Shown: positions 6,790 through 14,147 of the stretch, one piece after another | Numbering within the stretch: the stretch's first letter is position 1 | Layout of the letters: each line of letters begins with the position of its first letter | Source of the DNA: DASTQL01 sp035761805 | GTDB taxonomy: Bacteria; Actinomycetota; Actinomycetes; Jiangellales; Jiangellaceae | Assembly: GCA_035761805.1 (NCBI GenBank) | Contig: DASTQL010000063.1 | Location: 1 to 14,147, forward strand | Direction of reading: 5' to 3' | DNA: 14,147 nt | Translations under genes and position numbers: made by a program | The notes under the pieces: generated by a model | What the model saw: only the letters and a program-made list of their open reading frames with translations | What the model was told of the DNA's origin: nothing | Database searches by the model: none

Positions 6790-8472
6790 TCACCTCCTGT
6801 CCGGAGCGAGCTGGTCGAGTGTGCGAGCGCAGAAGCTCAGCAGGTCGTGGTTGCCGTGCAGCAGGTCGTCGGCGGTCATCGTGTACGGCATGCCCGAGAC
6901 GCCGAGGTCCTCGATCGGGACCCCGTCCGACGGGCCGCTGCGCACGGCGCGGCGCACCGACATGCTCAGGCCTGCTCCGGCGGGGAGGGGCGGGAAGGCG
7001 TACGGCGTGGCGACCAGGGCGTCGCGCAGCTGCACGTCGGTCCACACGTTGGCGCCACCCGCTCCCGTCGCCTCGCCCACGCAGACGATCGGGCCGACGT
7101 CGTGGTCGGCCCAGCCAGCTGCGAGCAGGTCGCCGGAGGAGTACGTGGTGGAGTCCACGACGAGCAGGGCAGGCCCGGCGTAGAGATCGTGCTCCCGGTC
7201 GTTGCACCAGGCGGGGTCCGTCAGCGGGAGAGGCTGCGCGTAGGGCTCCCCGGTGACGACCGCGTCCTCCAGCGAGGACGCCCAGGCATCCAGCTCGAAG
7301 CGGTTGAAGGGGCTGGCCGCCATGGCCCGGGTGAGCGGGGAGGCCAGCAAGGAGAACCGGGTCGGGTGGATCTCACCGTCCGTGAAGAGCTGCAGGATCC
7401 GCTCGGCGGCCCAGATCAGTCCTCCCGGGTTGCCGCGGACGTCGACGACCACACCGAGCGGCGGCAGGGCCGTCAGCAGCCGGGCCACCTCGGCGACGAA
7501 GGCGTCGTCGTCCTCGACGTCGAAGCTCCAGATCCGCAGGTAGCCCCAGCGACCCCCGGCGAGAGGGCGGGCGGCCAGCACGTCGGGGAGGTCGGTGGCC
7601 AGCCAGTCCGAGCCCTCGGCGACCGCCGCGCCCGGGCGGCCGGCCCGCTCGGCCGACCACACCCGTGGGGCGAAGAGAAGCGTCTTGGCCCGTCGGACCG
7701 ACTGCGCCGCGAGGTCGGCTCCCACCCGCAGTCCCGCTCGGGACTCGGGGCGCACGGCGGTCCGGGCCGTCTCGGGGGCGATCACGCGCCAGTCCATCCG
7801 CACCTCGTGCTCCTGGCCCTCCGGCGTGCTGTACCCGATGTGCACCCAGTGCTCGTCCGGGGGCGGGCCGTAGGCCAGGGAGCGGAAGGTGAACGACTCG
7901 AGCGCGCGGGCCCTCCGCGAGTCCGGCCGCCCGCCGGTCTCGTGGTCGGCGTAGATGTCCAGGGCGCGTGTCGCCGGCACGCCGTTCCACCACTCCAGCC
8001 GGACGCCCTGGACGAACTGGTCGTCGCCGACGAGCTCGGGGTCGTCGACGACCTTGGTGACGAGCAGACGGGGATCCGACGCAGGGCCGCACTGCTCGAC
8101 CAGGAACGGCAACGCCGCCACGAACCGGTGGAGGTGCGACGGGCCCGCGTAGCGGGTGTGCGCGTCACGCAGGCTGGTCACCAGCCCGGTCACCGCGAGG
8201 TGGAACTCCGAGTCGGTCATGGAGGCGCAGCGCCGCCGGAGCAGCGCGAGTGCCTGCACGGGGTCCAGCGCGTAGCCGGCTCGCTTCTGCACGAGGTGGC
8301 AGTAGGCGCCACCCAGGAGCGTGGCGAGGGTGTCCACGACCTGGAGGCGCTGGCCACCGTCCAGGGCAGGTGTCGGCTGCGCGACCCCCCCGGGGCGGGC
8401 GGACAGCGCCTCGGTGAGGGTGATGCCGCGCCGGGCGACCACTGCTTCCCAGTCGTCCTGGGCGACCGTCAT
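6790..8472 (-). CDS. S41 family peptidase, cytosolic, tricorn/C-terminal-processing type
   Basis: The 560-residue protein has the S41 serine peptidase core in its C-terminal half: VVVDVRGNPGG (341-351), then VVDSTTYSSGD (438-448) with Ser445 the likely nucleophile, then GEATGAGGANVW (466-477). An N-terminal DAHT (103-106) matches the conserved DxHT of the family. There is no signal peptide, membrane segment or recognisable PDZ domain, so it probably acts in the cytosol. The Lys found in the CtpA-type TxGKG motif is missing at 469-473, which points to a tricorn-like Ser/His/Glu arrangement rather than a Ser-Lys dyad. The substrate is unknown. The ATG at 8472 has AGGAGG (8482-8487) nine bases upstream, which overlaps the stop of the amidohydrolase gene. 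It belongs to an amidohydrolase, peptidase and glycosylase gene string. Confidence 0.85.
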   Translation of the reverse strand: MTVAQDDWEAVVARRGITLTEALSARPGGVAQPTPALDGGQRLQVVDTLATLLGGAYCHLVQKRAGYALDPVQALALLRRRCASMTDSEFHLAVTGLVTSLRDAHTRYAGPSHLHRFVAALPFLVEQCGPASDPRLLVTKVVDDPELVGDDQFVQGVRLEWWNGVPATRALDIYADHETGGRPDSRRARALESFTFRSLAYGPPPDEHWVHIGYSTPEGQEHEVRMDWRVIAPETARTAVRPESRAGLRVGADLAAQSVRRAKTLLFAPRVWSAERAGRPGAAVAEGSDWLATDLPDVLAARPLAGGRWGYLRIWSFDVEDDDAFVAEVARLLTALPPLGVVVDVRGNPGGLIWAAERILQLFTDGEIHPTRFSLLASPLTRAMAASPFNRFELDAWASSLEDAVVTGEPYAQPLPLTDPAWCNDREHDLYAGPALLVVDSTTYSSGDLLAAGWADHDVGPIVCVGEATGAGGANVWTDVQLRDALVATPYAFPPLPAGAGLSMSVRRAVRSGPSDGVPIEDLGVSGMPYTMTADDLLHGNHDLLSFCARTLDQLAPDRR

Positions 8473-8486
8473 GGTCCCGCACCTCC

Positions 8487-10043
8487 TCAGGAGTAGTAGC
8501 CCGCGAGCCCGTCCAGGACGTCGGCATGGAACCCGCGCCCGTGCAGCGACGCCAGCCAGGCGTCGTCGTGGGCGAGCGTCTCCAAGGGCGGGATGGCGAT
8601 CCGGGTGAGGTCCTTGGGCAGCCCGCCGACCGGCCCGAGGCCGGTGGGCATGTCCAGCGCCAGCCGCAGCGGCGCCTCCGGGGAGTCGAGCGGGCCCGCC
8701 CAGGCCGCGAGTCGGGCCAGTCCCCCCTCGATCTGCCCCTTCGGGTCGCGGCGGACCTCCTCCAGCCGCTGGACCACCTCGTCCCACTCCCAGACGGCCG
8801 ACGGGTCGCCCGGTCGGTGCAGGGCGAGGTGCCGGGTCTCCCCGGCAACTTCGAGCGTCGTCGTGGCGTTGACGCCGGCGGCGGCCATGAGCGCGCCCTC
8901 GCCGTAGCGTGCCTGGCCGTCCACGACCACGAGGCGGACGTCGCGCTCCGTGGCGCGGACCACCGTCCGCGCGGGGTTCGCACGCCGCGAGGCGGCGACC
9001 ACGACGAGGTCCCCGATGGCGCCCGGCTGCAGGCGGCCGACCTGGCGGTCCCAGCCGCGCTGCAGCACGTCCCCGGCCCGGGAGGTCACGGCCTGAACGA
9101 GGTCCGCATCGGCGATCTCCCAGCCGTTGGCGTCGGCGAGGATGCGCGCGACCTTGAGCTCGCCCAGGACGTGCTTGGTTCCCGACGGAGCCCAGTCGGA
9201 TCCCAGGCAGACGTCGATGCCTGTCGCCAGTGCCGCGGGCACGTCGGTCGTCCTGCCGTAGAGCCAGAGGTTGGAGAAGGGCGACCAGACGACCGCCCCT
9301 GCCCCTCCCGCGGCCCGCCACCGGTCCCATGCCTGAGCGTCGGCCGCACAGCAGTGCACGGCGACGAAGTGCGGCTGGAGGCAGCCCGCGTCGGCGGCGT
9401 CACGGAACTCCTGGGCCACCACCGAGCCGGGCTGCCCCTCGGCACAGTGGTAGATGAACGTGCTCCCGGCGCGCATCTTGTTGGCTCGGTCGGCGAGCAC
9501 CGTGGGCTTGAGGGTCAGGGTGCTGGCATAGACGAGGTTGGCGTTGCCCGACCCGAAGGTCTCGTCCTCGACGTTGCGGACGATCCAGCCGTCGCGGGGC
9601 CGGTTCTTGGGGGGCGAGCCCTGGATGCTCGTCGTCCCCCCGACGATCGCCTTCGTCTCCACGTACGCGAGCAGCTCCTCCGGGGCCGCGGTGATGAAGG
9701 CGTAGGCGGGCCAGGTCACGGAGGAGGAGTAGCTGGCCGCCCGCGGCCAGGAGTTGTGGTGGAGGAAGGGAACCTGCTGGCGGGGCTCGACCCACAGCGG
9801 AAGGGTGTCGTAGGCGAGGTGGTTGTGCAGGTCGACCAGCCCGGGGATCACCAGGTCGTCGCCGACGTCGACCTGCGTCGCGTCGGCCAGGTCTGCCGGG
9901 CCACGGCGGTTGCCCCGGGTGACGGCCGCCACCACCCCGTCGTCGCCGATCCAGACGCGGCCACGGAAGGCCGCCATCGGCTCGGGGCTCAGCGTCGGAT
10001 CGGTGGAGAGGGGGACGACGCGACCACGGACGACCAGTGCCAC
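8487..10043 (-). CDS. Metal-dependent amidohydrolase with C-terminal extension
   Basis: The 518-residue protein belongs to the amidohydrolase superfamily, which hydrolyses C-N bonds with one or two metals. Visible ligands follow the usual order: DLHNHL (71-76, His73 and His75), YHCAEG (198-203, His199), VAVHCC (228-232, His230) and GSDWAPSG (281-288, Asp283). The N-terminal composite beta domain ends with VIPGLVDLHNH, as in cytosine deaminase/ATZ-TRZ-like members. After the normal domain end near residue 385 there are about 130 extra residues of unknown role. The substrate cannot be deduced. The GTG at 10043 was chosen because GGAGG (10050-10054) lies six bases upstream; an in-frame GTG at 10088 would add 15 residues without such a site. 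It is first in a three-gene string, 14 bases before the S41 peptidase. Confidence 0.85.
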   Translation of the reverse strand: MALVVRGRVVPLSTDPTLSPEPMAAFRGRVWIGDDGVVAAVTRGNRRGPADLADATQVDVGDDLVIPGLVDLHNHLAYDTLPLWVEPRQQVPFLHHNSWPRAASYSSSVTWPAYAFITAAPEELLAYVETKAIVGGTTSIQGSPPKNRPRDGWIVRNVEDETFGSGNANLVYASTLTLKPTVLADRANKMRAGSTFIYHCAEGQPGSVVAQEFRDAADAGCLQPHFVAVHCCAADAQAWDRWRAAGGAGAVVWSPFSNLWLYGRTTDVPAALATGIDVCLGSDWAPSGTKHVLGELKVARILADANGWEIADADLVQAVTSRAGDVLQRGWDRQVGRLQPGAIGDLVVVAASRRANPARTVVRATERDVRLVVVDGQARYGEGALMAAAGVNATTTLEVAGETRHLALHRPGDPSAVWEWDEVVQRLEEVRRDPKGQIEGGLARLAAWAGPLDSPEAPLRLALDMPTGLGPVGGLPKDLTRIAIPPLETLAHDDAWLASLHGRGFHADVLDGLAGYYS

Positions 10044-10128
10044 GATCCACCTCCGAGCGACCGGCCCCCCCAGGATGTCGTGGATCACCGGTCTGCATGG
10101 CCTCTTCGGTCAGGAAGATCTGCTCCTG

Positions 10129-10147
10129 GGCCGCGTGATACGCGGCC
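10129..10147 (-). terminator. Perfect 8-bp hairpin downstream of cysG, candidate terminator
   Basis: GGCCGCGT and ACGCGGCC pair perfectly around a three-base loop (GAT on the plus strand). The hairpin starts 16 bases after the cysG stop in the 119-base gap before the amidohydrolase start. No U-tract follows; many actinobacterial terminators lack one. It probably separates the transport/siroheme operon from the amidohydrolase operon. A convincing promoter for the latter was not seen in this gap. Confidence 0.5.
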
Positions 10148-10162
10148 GGGCCCGGGAGTGGG

Positions 10163-11350
10163 TCAGCCCGCCAGGTCGACCACGTCGCCGACCACGACGA
10201 CGGCGGGCGCCCGCACCCCGCGCTCGCGTGCGAGACCGCCGATGGTAGCCAGGGTCCCGACCGTTGTCCGCTGCCGCGGGCCGTAGCCGTCCTCGACGAC
10301 CGCCACCGGCGTGTCGGGGTCGCGACCGTGCTCGGCGAGCCGCTCGGCGGTCCGGTCGAGCAGGGAGACACCCATGAGCACGACCAGCGTCCCCTCGAGG
10401 GCCGCCAACGACGCCCAGTCCAGGCCCTCGTGCCCGGAGACGACCGTGACCTGCTTGGCCAGCCCGCGGTGGGTCACCGGGATGCCCGCCGCCGCCGGGA
10501 CGGAGAAGGCGCTGGTGACACCGGGGACGACCTCCACGGGCACGCCCGCCGCCCGGCAGGCCAGGGCCTCCTCACCGCCGCGGCCGAGGACGTAGGGGTC
10601 GCCGCCCTTGAGCCGGACGACCCGCTGCCCGCGCTGGGCCCGGTCGACGAGGACGCGGTTGATCTCGTGCTGCGGCACCGGGTGGTTCCCGGGCGCCTTG
10701 CCCACGTCGACGACCTCGACGTCGTCGCCGAGCTCGTCGAGGAGGGAGCGCGGGCCCAGCCGGTCGGCGACCACCACGTCGGCGTCTGCGAGCAGCTGCC
10801 GCCCGCGGGTGGTGACGAGGCCGGGGTCGCCCGGCCCGCCGCCGACCAGGGCGACCGAACCCTCGCCCGTACGGCGGTGGCGCCTCAGCGGCAGGTCGCC
10901 GCACACCAGCCGGGTCCGGACCGCGTCGCGCAGAGCCCTGGCTCGGCGAGGGTCGCCCCCCGCCGACACGGCGACGAGGACGCCGTCAACCGAGGCCACC
11001 GCTGGTGTCCACGCCGCGGAGGACTCGGCGTCGTCGGCCCGGACGCACCAGAGCCGGGCGGCCTCGGCATCCGCGGCCACTGTTTCGTCCACGTCCGGGT
11101 CGCCCGTCGCAGTGTGGACCAGCCAGGCACCGTCGAGGTCGCCGGCCCCGGCGTACTCGCGTGGCCGCCAGCGGATCCTTCCCGCTGCCGCGAGGTCGGC
11201 CAGGTCCTCGCAGACCCAGGGGGCGAGGACGACGACCGCCGCTCCGGCGTCGACGAGTCCGCGAGCCCGCCGGGCGGCGACGGGGCCGCCGCCCACGAGG
11301 ACGACACGGCGGTCACGGACGTCCAGCGTCAGTGCGTAACTGGGGCTCAC
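10163..11350 (-). CDS. cysG: Siroheme synthase: precorrin-2 dehydrogenase fused to uroporphyrinogen-III C-methyltransferase
   Basis: The protein makes siroheme, the cofactor of assimilatory sulfite and nitrite reductases. The N-terminal dehydrogenase domain (about 1-150) has the NAD-binding glycine motif VLVGGGPVAARRA (18-28) and a VRADDAE segment (103-109) with the probable catalytic Asp. The C-terminal SAM-dependent methyltransferase (about 165-390) has VGGGPGDPGLVTTRG (169-183), GKAPGNHPVPQHEINR (217-232) and RLKGGDPYVLGRGGEE (246-261). At 395 residues it is shorter than enterobacterial CysG (about 457) and similar to the mycobacterial enzyme; the linker between domains is reduced, so ferrochelation may need a separate enzyme. 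The GTG at 11350 overlaps the permease stop as GTGA and has GGGAGG just upstream. Being the last gene of a transport operon ties that transporter to sulfur or nitrogen assimilation. Confidence 0.93.
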   Translation of the reverse strand: MSPSYALTLDVRDRRVVLVGGGPVAARRARGLVDAGAAVVVLAPWVCEDLADLAAAGRIRWRPREYAGAGDLDGAWLVHTATGDPDVDETVAADAEAARLWCVRADDAESSAAWTPAVASVDGVLVAVSAGGDPRRARALRDAVRTRLVCGDLPLRRHRRTGEGSVALVGGGPGDPGLVTTRGRQLLADADVVVADRLGPRSLLDELGDDVEVVDVGKAPGNHPVPQHEINRVLVDRAQRGQRVVRLKGGDPYVLGRGGEEALACRAAGVPVEVVPGVTSAFSVPAAAGIPVTHRGLAKQVTVVSGHEGLDWASLAALEGTLVVLMGVSLLDRTAERLAEHGRDPDTPVAVVEDGYGPRQRTTVGTLATIGGLARERGVRAPAVVVVGDVVDLAG

Positions 11351-12240
11351 GGCGACCTCCCGGTCAGGCCTCGGGTGCGCAGCACCCGGCGTTCCAGCGG
11401 GGCGAAGACGAGCAGCTCGATGGCGATCCCGACGACGAGGATCAGGCCGATCGAGGTGATGACCAGGTCCATCCGGGAGAGCTCGCGCCCGACGTTGAGG
11501 AGCTGTCCGAGACCGATGCCCAGAGCGGGGGAGAAGGTGATCAGCTCGGCCGCCATCAGGGAACGCCAGGAGAAGGCCCAACCCTGCTTGAGACCGCCCA
11601 GGTAGCCGGGCAGCGCGGCGGGGAGGAAGACGTGCCGGATCCGGGCCAGCTCGCCGAGACCGAGGACCCGGCCGACCTTGTCGAACAGCGGCGGCACCTG
11701 GTCGAAGCCGGACAGCAGTCCGTTGGTGATCGAGGGCACGGCGCCGAGCAGGACGACCGTGTAGATGGCGGCGTCGGACAGGCCGAACCAGATGATGGCC
11801 GCGGGAACCCACGCCACCGAGGGCAGGCTCTGCAGCCCCGTGACGATCGGTCCGATGGCGGCGCGCAGCCAGCGGCTGCGCCACATGGCCAGGCCGAGCA
11901 GGGTGCCCACCACGAGCGACGCCAGGAAACCGACCACGCCCCGCGACAGGCTCGTCGTCATCGCCGTCCAGGCCCGGCCGTCCTGCACCACTGCGACCAA
12001 CGTCTGCCAGGTGTGCGCCGGGCTGGGCAGGGCGTACGGCGGCTTGATCCCGGCGAGGTAGGCGAGTTGCCAGGCGGCCACGAGGACCGCCAGCGCGATC
12101 GCAGGCGGGAGCACCGACCGGACGAGCACGGTGCGGGCACCCGGCTTGGGGGGGAGCGCGGATGGATGGTCCAGGGCGTCGAGCCCGGCCTCCAGGGCGC
12201 GGACGTCGTCGCGGTCGTGGACGCGACCCTCAACGGCCAT
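11347..12240 (-). CDS. ABC transporter permease, SsuC/TauC/NrtB type
   Basis: This is the membrane subunit of an importer. The 297-residue protein has a polar N-terminus of about 40 residues, then hydrophobic segments at roughly 43-63, 101-120, 141-153, 157-173 and 258-281, consistent with a BPD_transp_1 permease. The EAA loop that contacts the ATPase is visible around 193-219 (LGLGELARIRHVFLPAALPG). LQSLPSVAWVPAAIIWFG (136-153) is typical of the sulfonate/nitrate/taurine permeases. The ATG at 12240 lies inside the end of the ATPase gene (11-bp overlap), with GGGAG ten bases upstream, and the stop overlaps the cysG start by four bases. The exact substrate cannot be told from the sequence: sulfonate or sulfate is favoured over nitrate because of the family and the cysG neighbour. 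Confidence 0.92.
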   Translation of the reverse strand: MAVEGRVHDRDDVRALEAGLDALDHPSALPPKPGARTVLVRSVLPPAIALAVLVAAWQLAYLAGIKPPYALPSPAHTWQTLVAVVQDGRAWTAMTTSLSRGVVGFLASLVVGTLLGLAMWRSRWLRAAIGPIVTGLQSLPSVAWVPAAIIWFGLSDAAIYTVVLLGAVPSITNGLLSGFDQVPPLFDKVGRVLGLGELARIRHVFLPAALPGYLGGLKQGWAFSWRSLMAAELITFSPALGIGLGQLLNVGRELSRMDLVITSIGLILVVGIAIELLVFAPLERRVLRTRGLTGRSP

Positions 12241-13021
12241 GGCGGCTGATCTCCCGTCGCAGCACGGCGGTGATCTCGGTCGACAGCGCGCTGACCCCGG
12301 GGGACTCGATGGCCCGCGGCTGGGTCAGGCCCACCTCCCACTCGCGCACGAGGCGCCCCGGTCGGGAGCTCATGAGAACGACTCGCTGGCCCAGCCGGAC
12401 TGCTTCCCGCACGTTGTGCGTGACGAAGACGACGGTGAGGCCCTGCTCTGCCCACAGCCGGGCCAGCTCCTCGTGCAGCACGTCGCGGGTGATCGCGTCG
12501 AGGGCGGCGAACGGCTCGTCCATGAGCAGCAGCCGGCTGTCCTGCGCGAGGGCCCGGGCCAGGGCGACGCGTTGGCGCATGCCGCCGGACAGCTCGTGGA
12601 CCCGCCTGTCGCCTTGCCCGTCGAGGTTCACCAGCGCCAGCAGGCGCTCGGCCTCCGCGCGGCGTTGCGTGCGCCGGACCCCGCGGGCGCGCAACGCGAG
12701 CTCGACGTTGCGGCCGGCCGTCAACCAGGGGAGCAGGGCGGGCTCCTGGAACATGAGTGCCGGCCGACCTGCCGCCACCTCGATCGTCCCCGAGGTCGGC
12801 CGCTCGAGCCCCGCCAGCAGCGACAGCAGGGTGGACTTGCCGCACCCCGAGGCGCCCAGCAGGCAGACGAACTCCCCCTCGGCGATGTCGAGGTCGATGC
12901 GGTCGAGGACCGGAGGCCCGTCCGGTTCGAAGACCTGGTAGACCCGCCGGACTCGGACCGCCGGCGCGGCGGCGGTCCGAGTCGGCGCGGGCGCGGCCTG
13001 CTTCAGGGCTGGGTCGACCAC
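12230..13021 (-). CDS. ABC transporter ATP-binding protein, SsuB/TauB/NrtD type
   Basis: This is the ATPase that drives the importer. In the 263-residue form the motifs are: Walker A GASGCGKST (56-64), Q-loop MFQEP (Gln92), signature LSGGMRQ (144-150), Walker B LLLMDEPF (164-171) and switch FVTHN (His202). The order and spacing are complete, so it should be active. The GTG at 13021 was chosen because AAGGAG at 13030-13035 lies eight bases upstream. A GTG three codons earlier (13030) overlaps the binding-protein stop as GTGA but would sit directly against that Shine-Dalgarno sequence. With the 13021 start, the intergenic gap is five bases. The C-terminus runs 11 bases into the permease gene. 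Substrate range follows the SBP and permease: sulfonate, sulfate or nitrate. Confidence 0.93.
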   Translation of the reverse strand: MVDPALKQAAPAPTRTAAAPAVRVRRVYQVFEPDGPPVLDRIDLDIAEGEFVCLLGASGCGKSTLLSLLAGLERPTSGTIEVAAGRPALMFQEPALLPWLTAGRNVELALRARGVRRTQRRAEAERLLALVNLDGQGDRRVHELSGGMRQRVALARALAQDSRLLLMDEPFAALDAITRDVLHEELARLWAEQGLTVVFVTHNVREAVRLGQRVVLMSSRPGRLVREWEVGLTQPRAIESPGVSALSTEITAVLRREISRHGR

Positions 13022-13026
13022 CGTGG

Positions 13027-14118
13027 TCACTCCTTGCCGAGACCACCCGCCGAGACGGCCGTCAGGCCCTGCTCGGCGAGGATGGCGTTGAGGGCGGACA
13101 GGTCGTAGATGCCGCCGAGGTCGACCTCCTCCTCAGCGGTCCCGGCGACGAAGGCGTCGGCGGCGGACTCGGCCAGCGAGGACGCCACCGGGTCGGCGGT
13201 CACCTCGAGGTTCTCCCAGGACCGGCCCAGCACATCGTCCCCGAGCGGCTGACCGGTGAGGGCGTCGATGCCGTCGTTGACGACGGTGCTGGCCTCCTCC
13301 GGGTTGGCGCCCACCCATTCCACGGCCTCCACGTGGCCGCGCAGGAGCGCCTCGACCGTTCCGGGGAACTCCTCGAGGAACTCGGTCCGGACGACGAGGT
13401 GGGTCGTGACGAACCGGCCGTCCGGCCACAGCTCGGCTTCGTCCAGGAAGACCTCTGCCCCGGCTTCGAGCACCAGCCGGGACGCCCAGGGCTCGGGCAG
13501 CCAGGCACCGTCGATCTCCCCGGCCTGGAAGAGCTGCAGGGTGTCGGCGTTGGGCGTCGGGGAGATGGCGACGTCCCCACCGCCCTCGACACTGTTCTCC
13601 AGACCCTCCTCGGTGAGCCACGCCCGCAGGGCGACGTCCTGGGTGTTGCCCAGCTGAGGGGTCGCGAGGGTCGTGCCGCGTAGGTCCTCGACCGAGTCGA
13701 TCCCGTCACGGACGACCAGCTGGGCACCGCCTGACGTCGCCCCAGCGATGATCCGGATCGCCTCCCCGTCGCTCTGCCCGTAGGCGTTGATGGCGGGGTT
13801 GGGTCCGATGTAGCTGGCGTCGATCGCGCCCGCGAACAGGGCCTCGACGACGGCGGGACCGGCGTTGAAGACCTGGGTCTCCAGCGTCGTCTCCCCGAGC
13901 GCCTCGGGGATGAATCCCTCGTCGACGCCCACGATGGCCGCGGCGTGCGTGACGTTGGCGAAGTAGCCGAGCCGCAGGCTGTCCGCCGTGCCGCCCTCGC
14001 CGCCGGCCGCCGCTGATCCGCCCGCTGCGGCATCACCTCCGCAGGCGGCCAGCAGACCGAGCAACGGGATCGCTGCGAGCACGACGAGCGCTCTGGATCG
14101 GTAACGGTGCTTCAGCAT
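13027..14118 (-). CDS. ABC transporter substrate-binding lipoprotein, SsuA/NrtA-like
   Basis: This is the extracytoplasmic receptor of the importer. The 363-residue precursor has a lipoprotein signal peptide: basic MLKHRYRSR, a hydrophobic core, then lipobox LLAAC with Cys26 as the lipidation site. A Gly/Ala-rich tether follows to about residue 45. The mature part begins LRLGYFANVTHAAAIVGVDEGF and contains FNAGPAVVEALFAGAIDASYIGPNPAI, both typical of SsuA/NMT1-type periplasmic proteins for sulfonates, nitrate or taurine. The ATG at 14118 has AGAGGA 12 bases upstream, a rather long spacing. The remaining bases up to 14147 contain a TGA (14136-14138, minus strand) that might be the stop of a further upstream gene. 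If so, the operon starts outside the window, perhaps with sulfate-assimilation genes as in other actinomycetes; that is inference. Confidence 0.92.
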   Translation of the reverse strand: MLKHRYRSRALVVLAAIPLLGLLAACGGDAAAGGSAAAGGEGGTADSLRLGYFANVTHAAAIVGVDEGFIPEALGETTLETQVFNAGPAVVEALFAGAIDASYIGPNPAINAYGQSDGEAIRIIAGATSGGAQLVVRDGIDSVEDLRGTTLATPQLGNTQDVALRAWLTEEGLENSVEGGGDVAISPTPNADTLQLFQAGEIDGAWLPEPWASRLVLEAGAEVFLDEAELWPDGRFVTTHLVVRTEFLEEFPGTVEALLRGHVEAVEWVGANPEEASTVVNDGIDALTGQPLGDDVLGRSWENLEVTADPVASSLAESAADAFVAGTAEEEVDLGGIYDLSALNAILAEQGLTAVSAGGLGKE

Positions 14119-14147
14119 TGCGTCGGGTGTTCCTCTCAGGGTCGGGG

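Noticed and set aside
6706..8496. Long plus-strand open frame (596 codons) opposite the S41 peptidase
   Set aside because: Same reason: antisense to a gene with clear motifs, and low-complexity translation.
10044..10088. Upstream GTG start for the amidohydrolase
   Set aside because: No Shine-Dalgarno sequence was found before it, whereas the GTG at 10043 has GGAGG at six bases.
10044..10162. Possible small ORF remnant in the gap after cysG (AAQEQIFLTEEAM in one minus-strand frame)
   Set aside because: The short peptide looks protein-like but has no start signal, and the frame runs out of phase into both neighbours; not enough to call a gene or pseudogene.
8526..10286. Long plus-strand open frame (586 codons) opposite the amidohydrolase
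   Set aside because: Antisense shadow; it crosses the gap between operons with no motif or ribosome binding site.

Overview
The window is very GC-rich, densely packed bacterial DNA. Gene content and start signals fit a high-GC actinomycete: GTG starts, 4-bp start/stop overlaps, leaderless-looking promoters, actinobacterial SOS boxes, a DUF222-like gene and an Rv2578c-type radical SAM protein. A Geodermatophilaceae-like soil actinomycete is plausible, but the sequence alone does not prove the family. There is one plus-strand gene (329-1369). Everything else is on the minus strand, so gene order below is given in the direction of transcription, from high to low coordinates.

14118-10163: a tightly coupled import and cofactor operon. 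It encodes an SsuA/NrtA-type lipoprotein, an SsuB-type ATPase, an SsuC-type permease and a bifunctional siroheme synthase (CysG). Siroheme is the cofactor of sulfite and nitrite reductases, so the set fits uptake of sulfonate, sulfate or nitrate together with assimilation; sulfur is the more likely. A hairpin follows cysG.

10043-5972: three closely spaced genes of unknown joint purpose: an amidohydrolase with an extra C-terminal region, a cytosolic S41 peptidase without a visible PDZ domain, and a uracil-DNA glycosylase superfamily protein with an unusual motif set. This is the least explained part of the window.

5858-1366: treX and treY, overlapping by 4 bp. They encode the debranching enzyme and maltooligosyl trehalose synthase of the glycogen-to-trehalose route. 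treZ, the usual third gene, is not here. The treY stop and the stop of the convergent radical SAM gene share one CTAG.

1-1369: a divergent pair. The radical SAM gene reads right and a DUF222/13E12-like gene reads left and is cut by the window edge. Between them lie two almost identical LexA/SOS boxes in mirror orientation. Each contains a TACGAT -10 element 6-7 nt from the start codon, which suggests two SOS-controlled leaderless transcripts.

No tRNA, rRNA, CRISPR array, insertion sequence or long repeat was seen.
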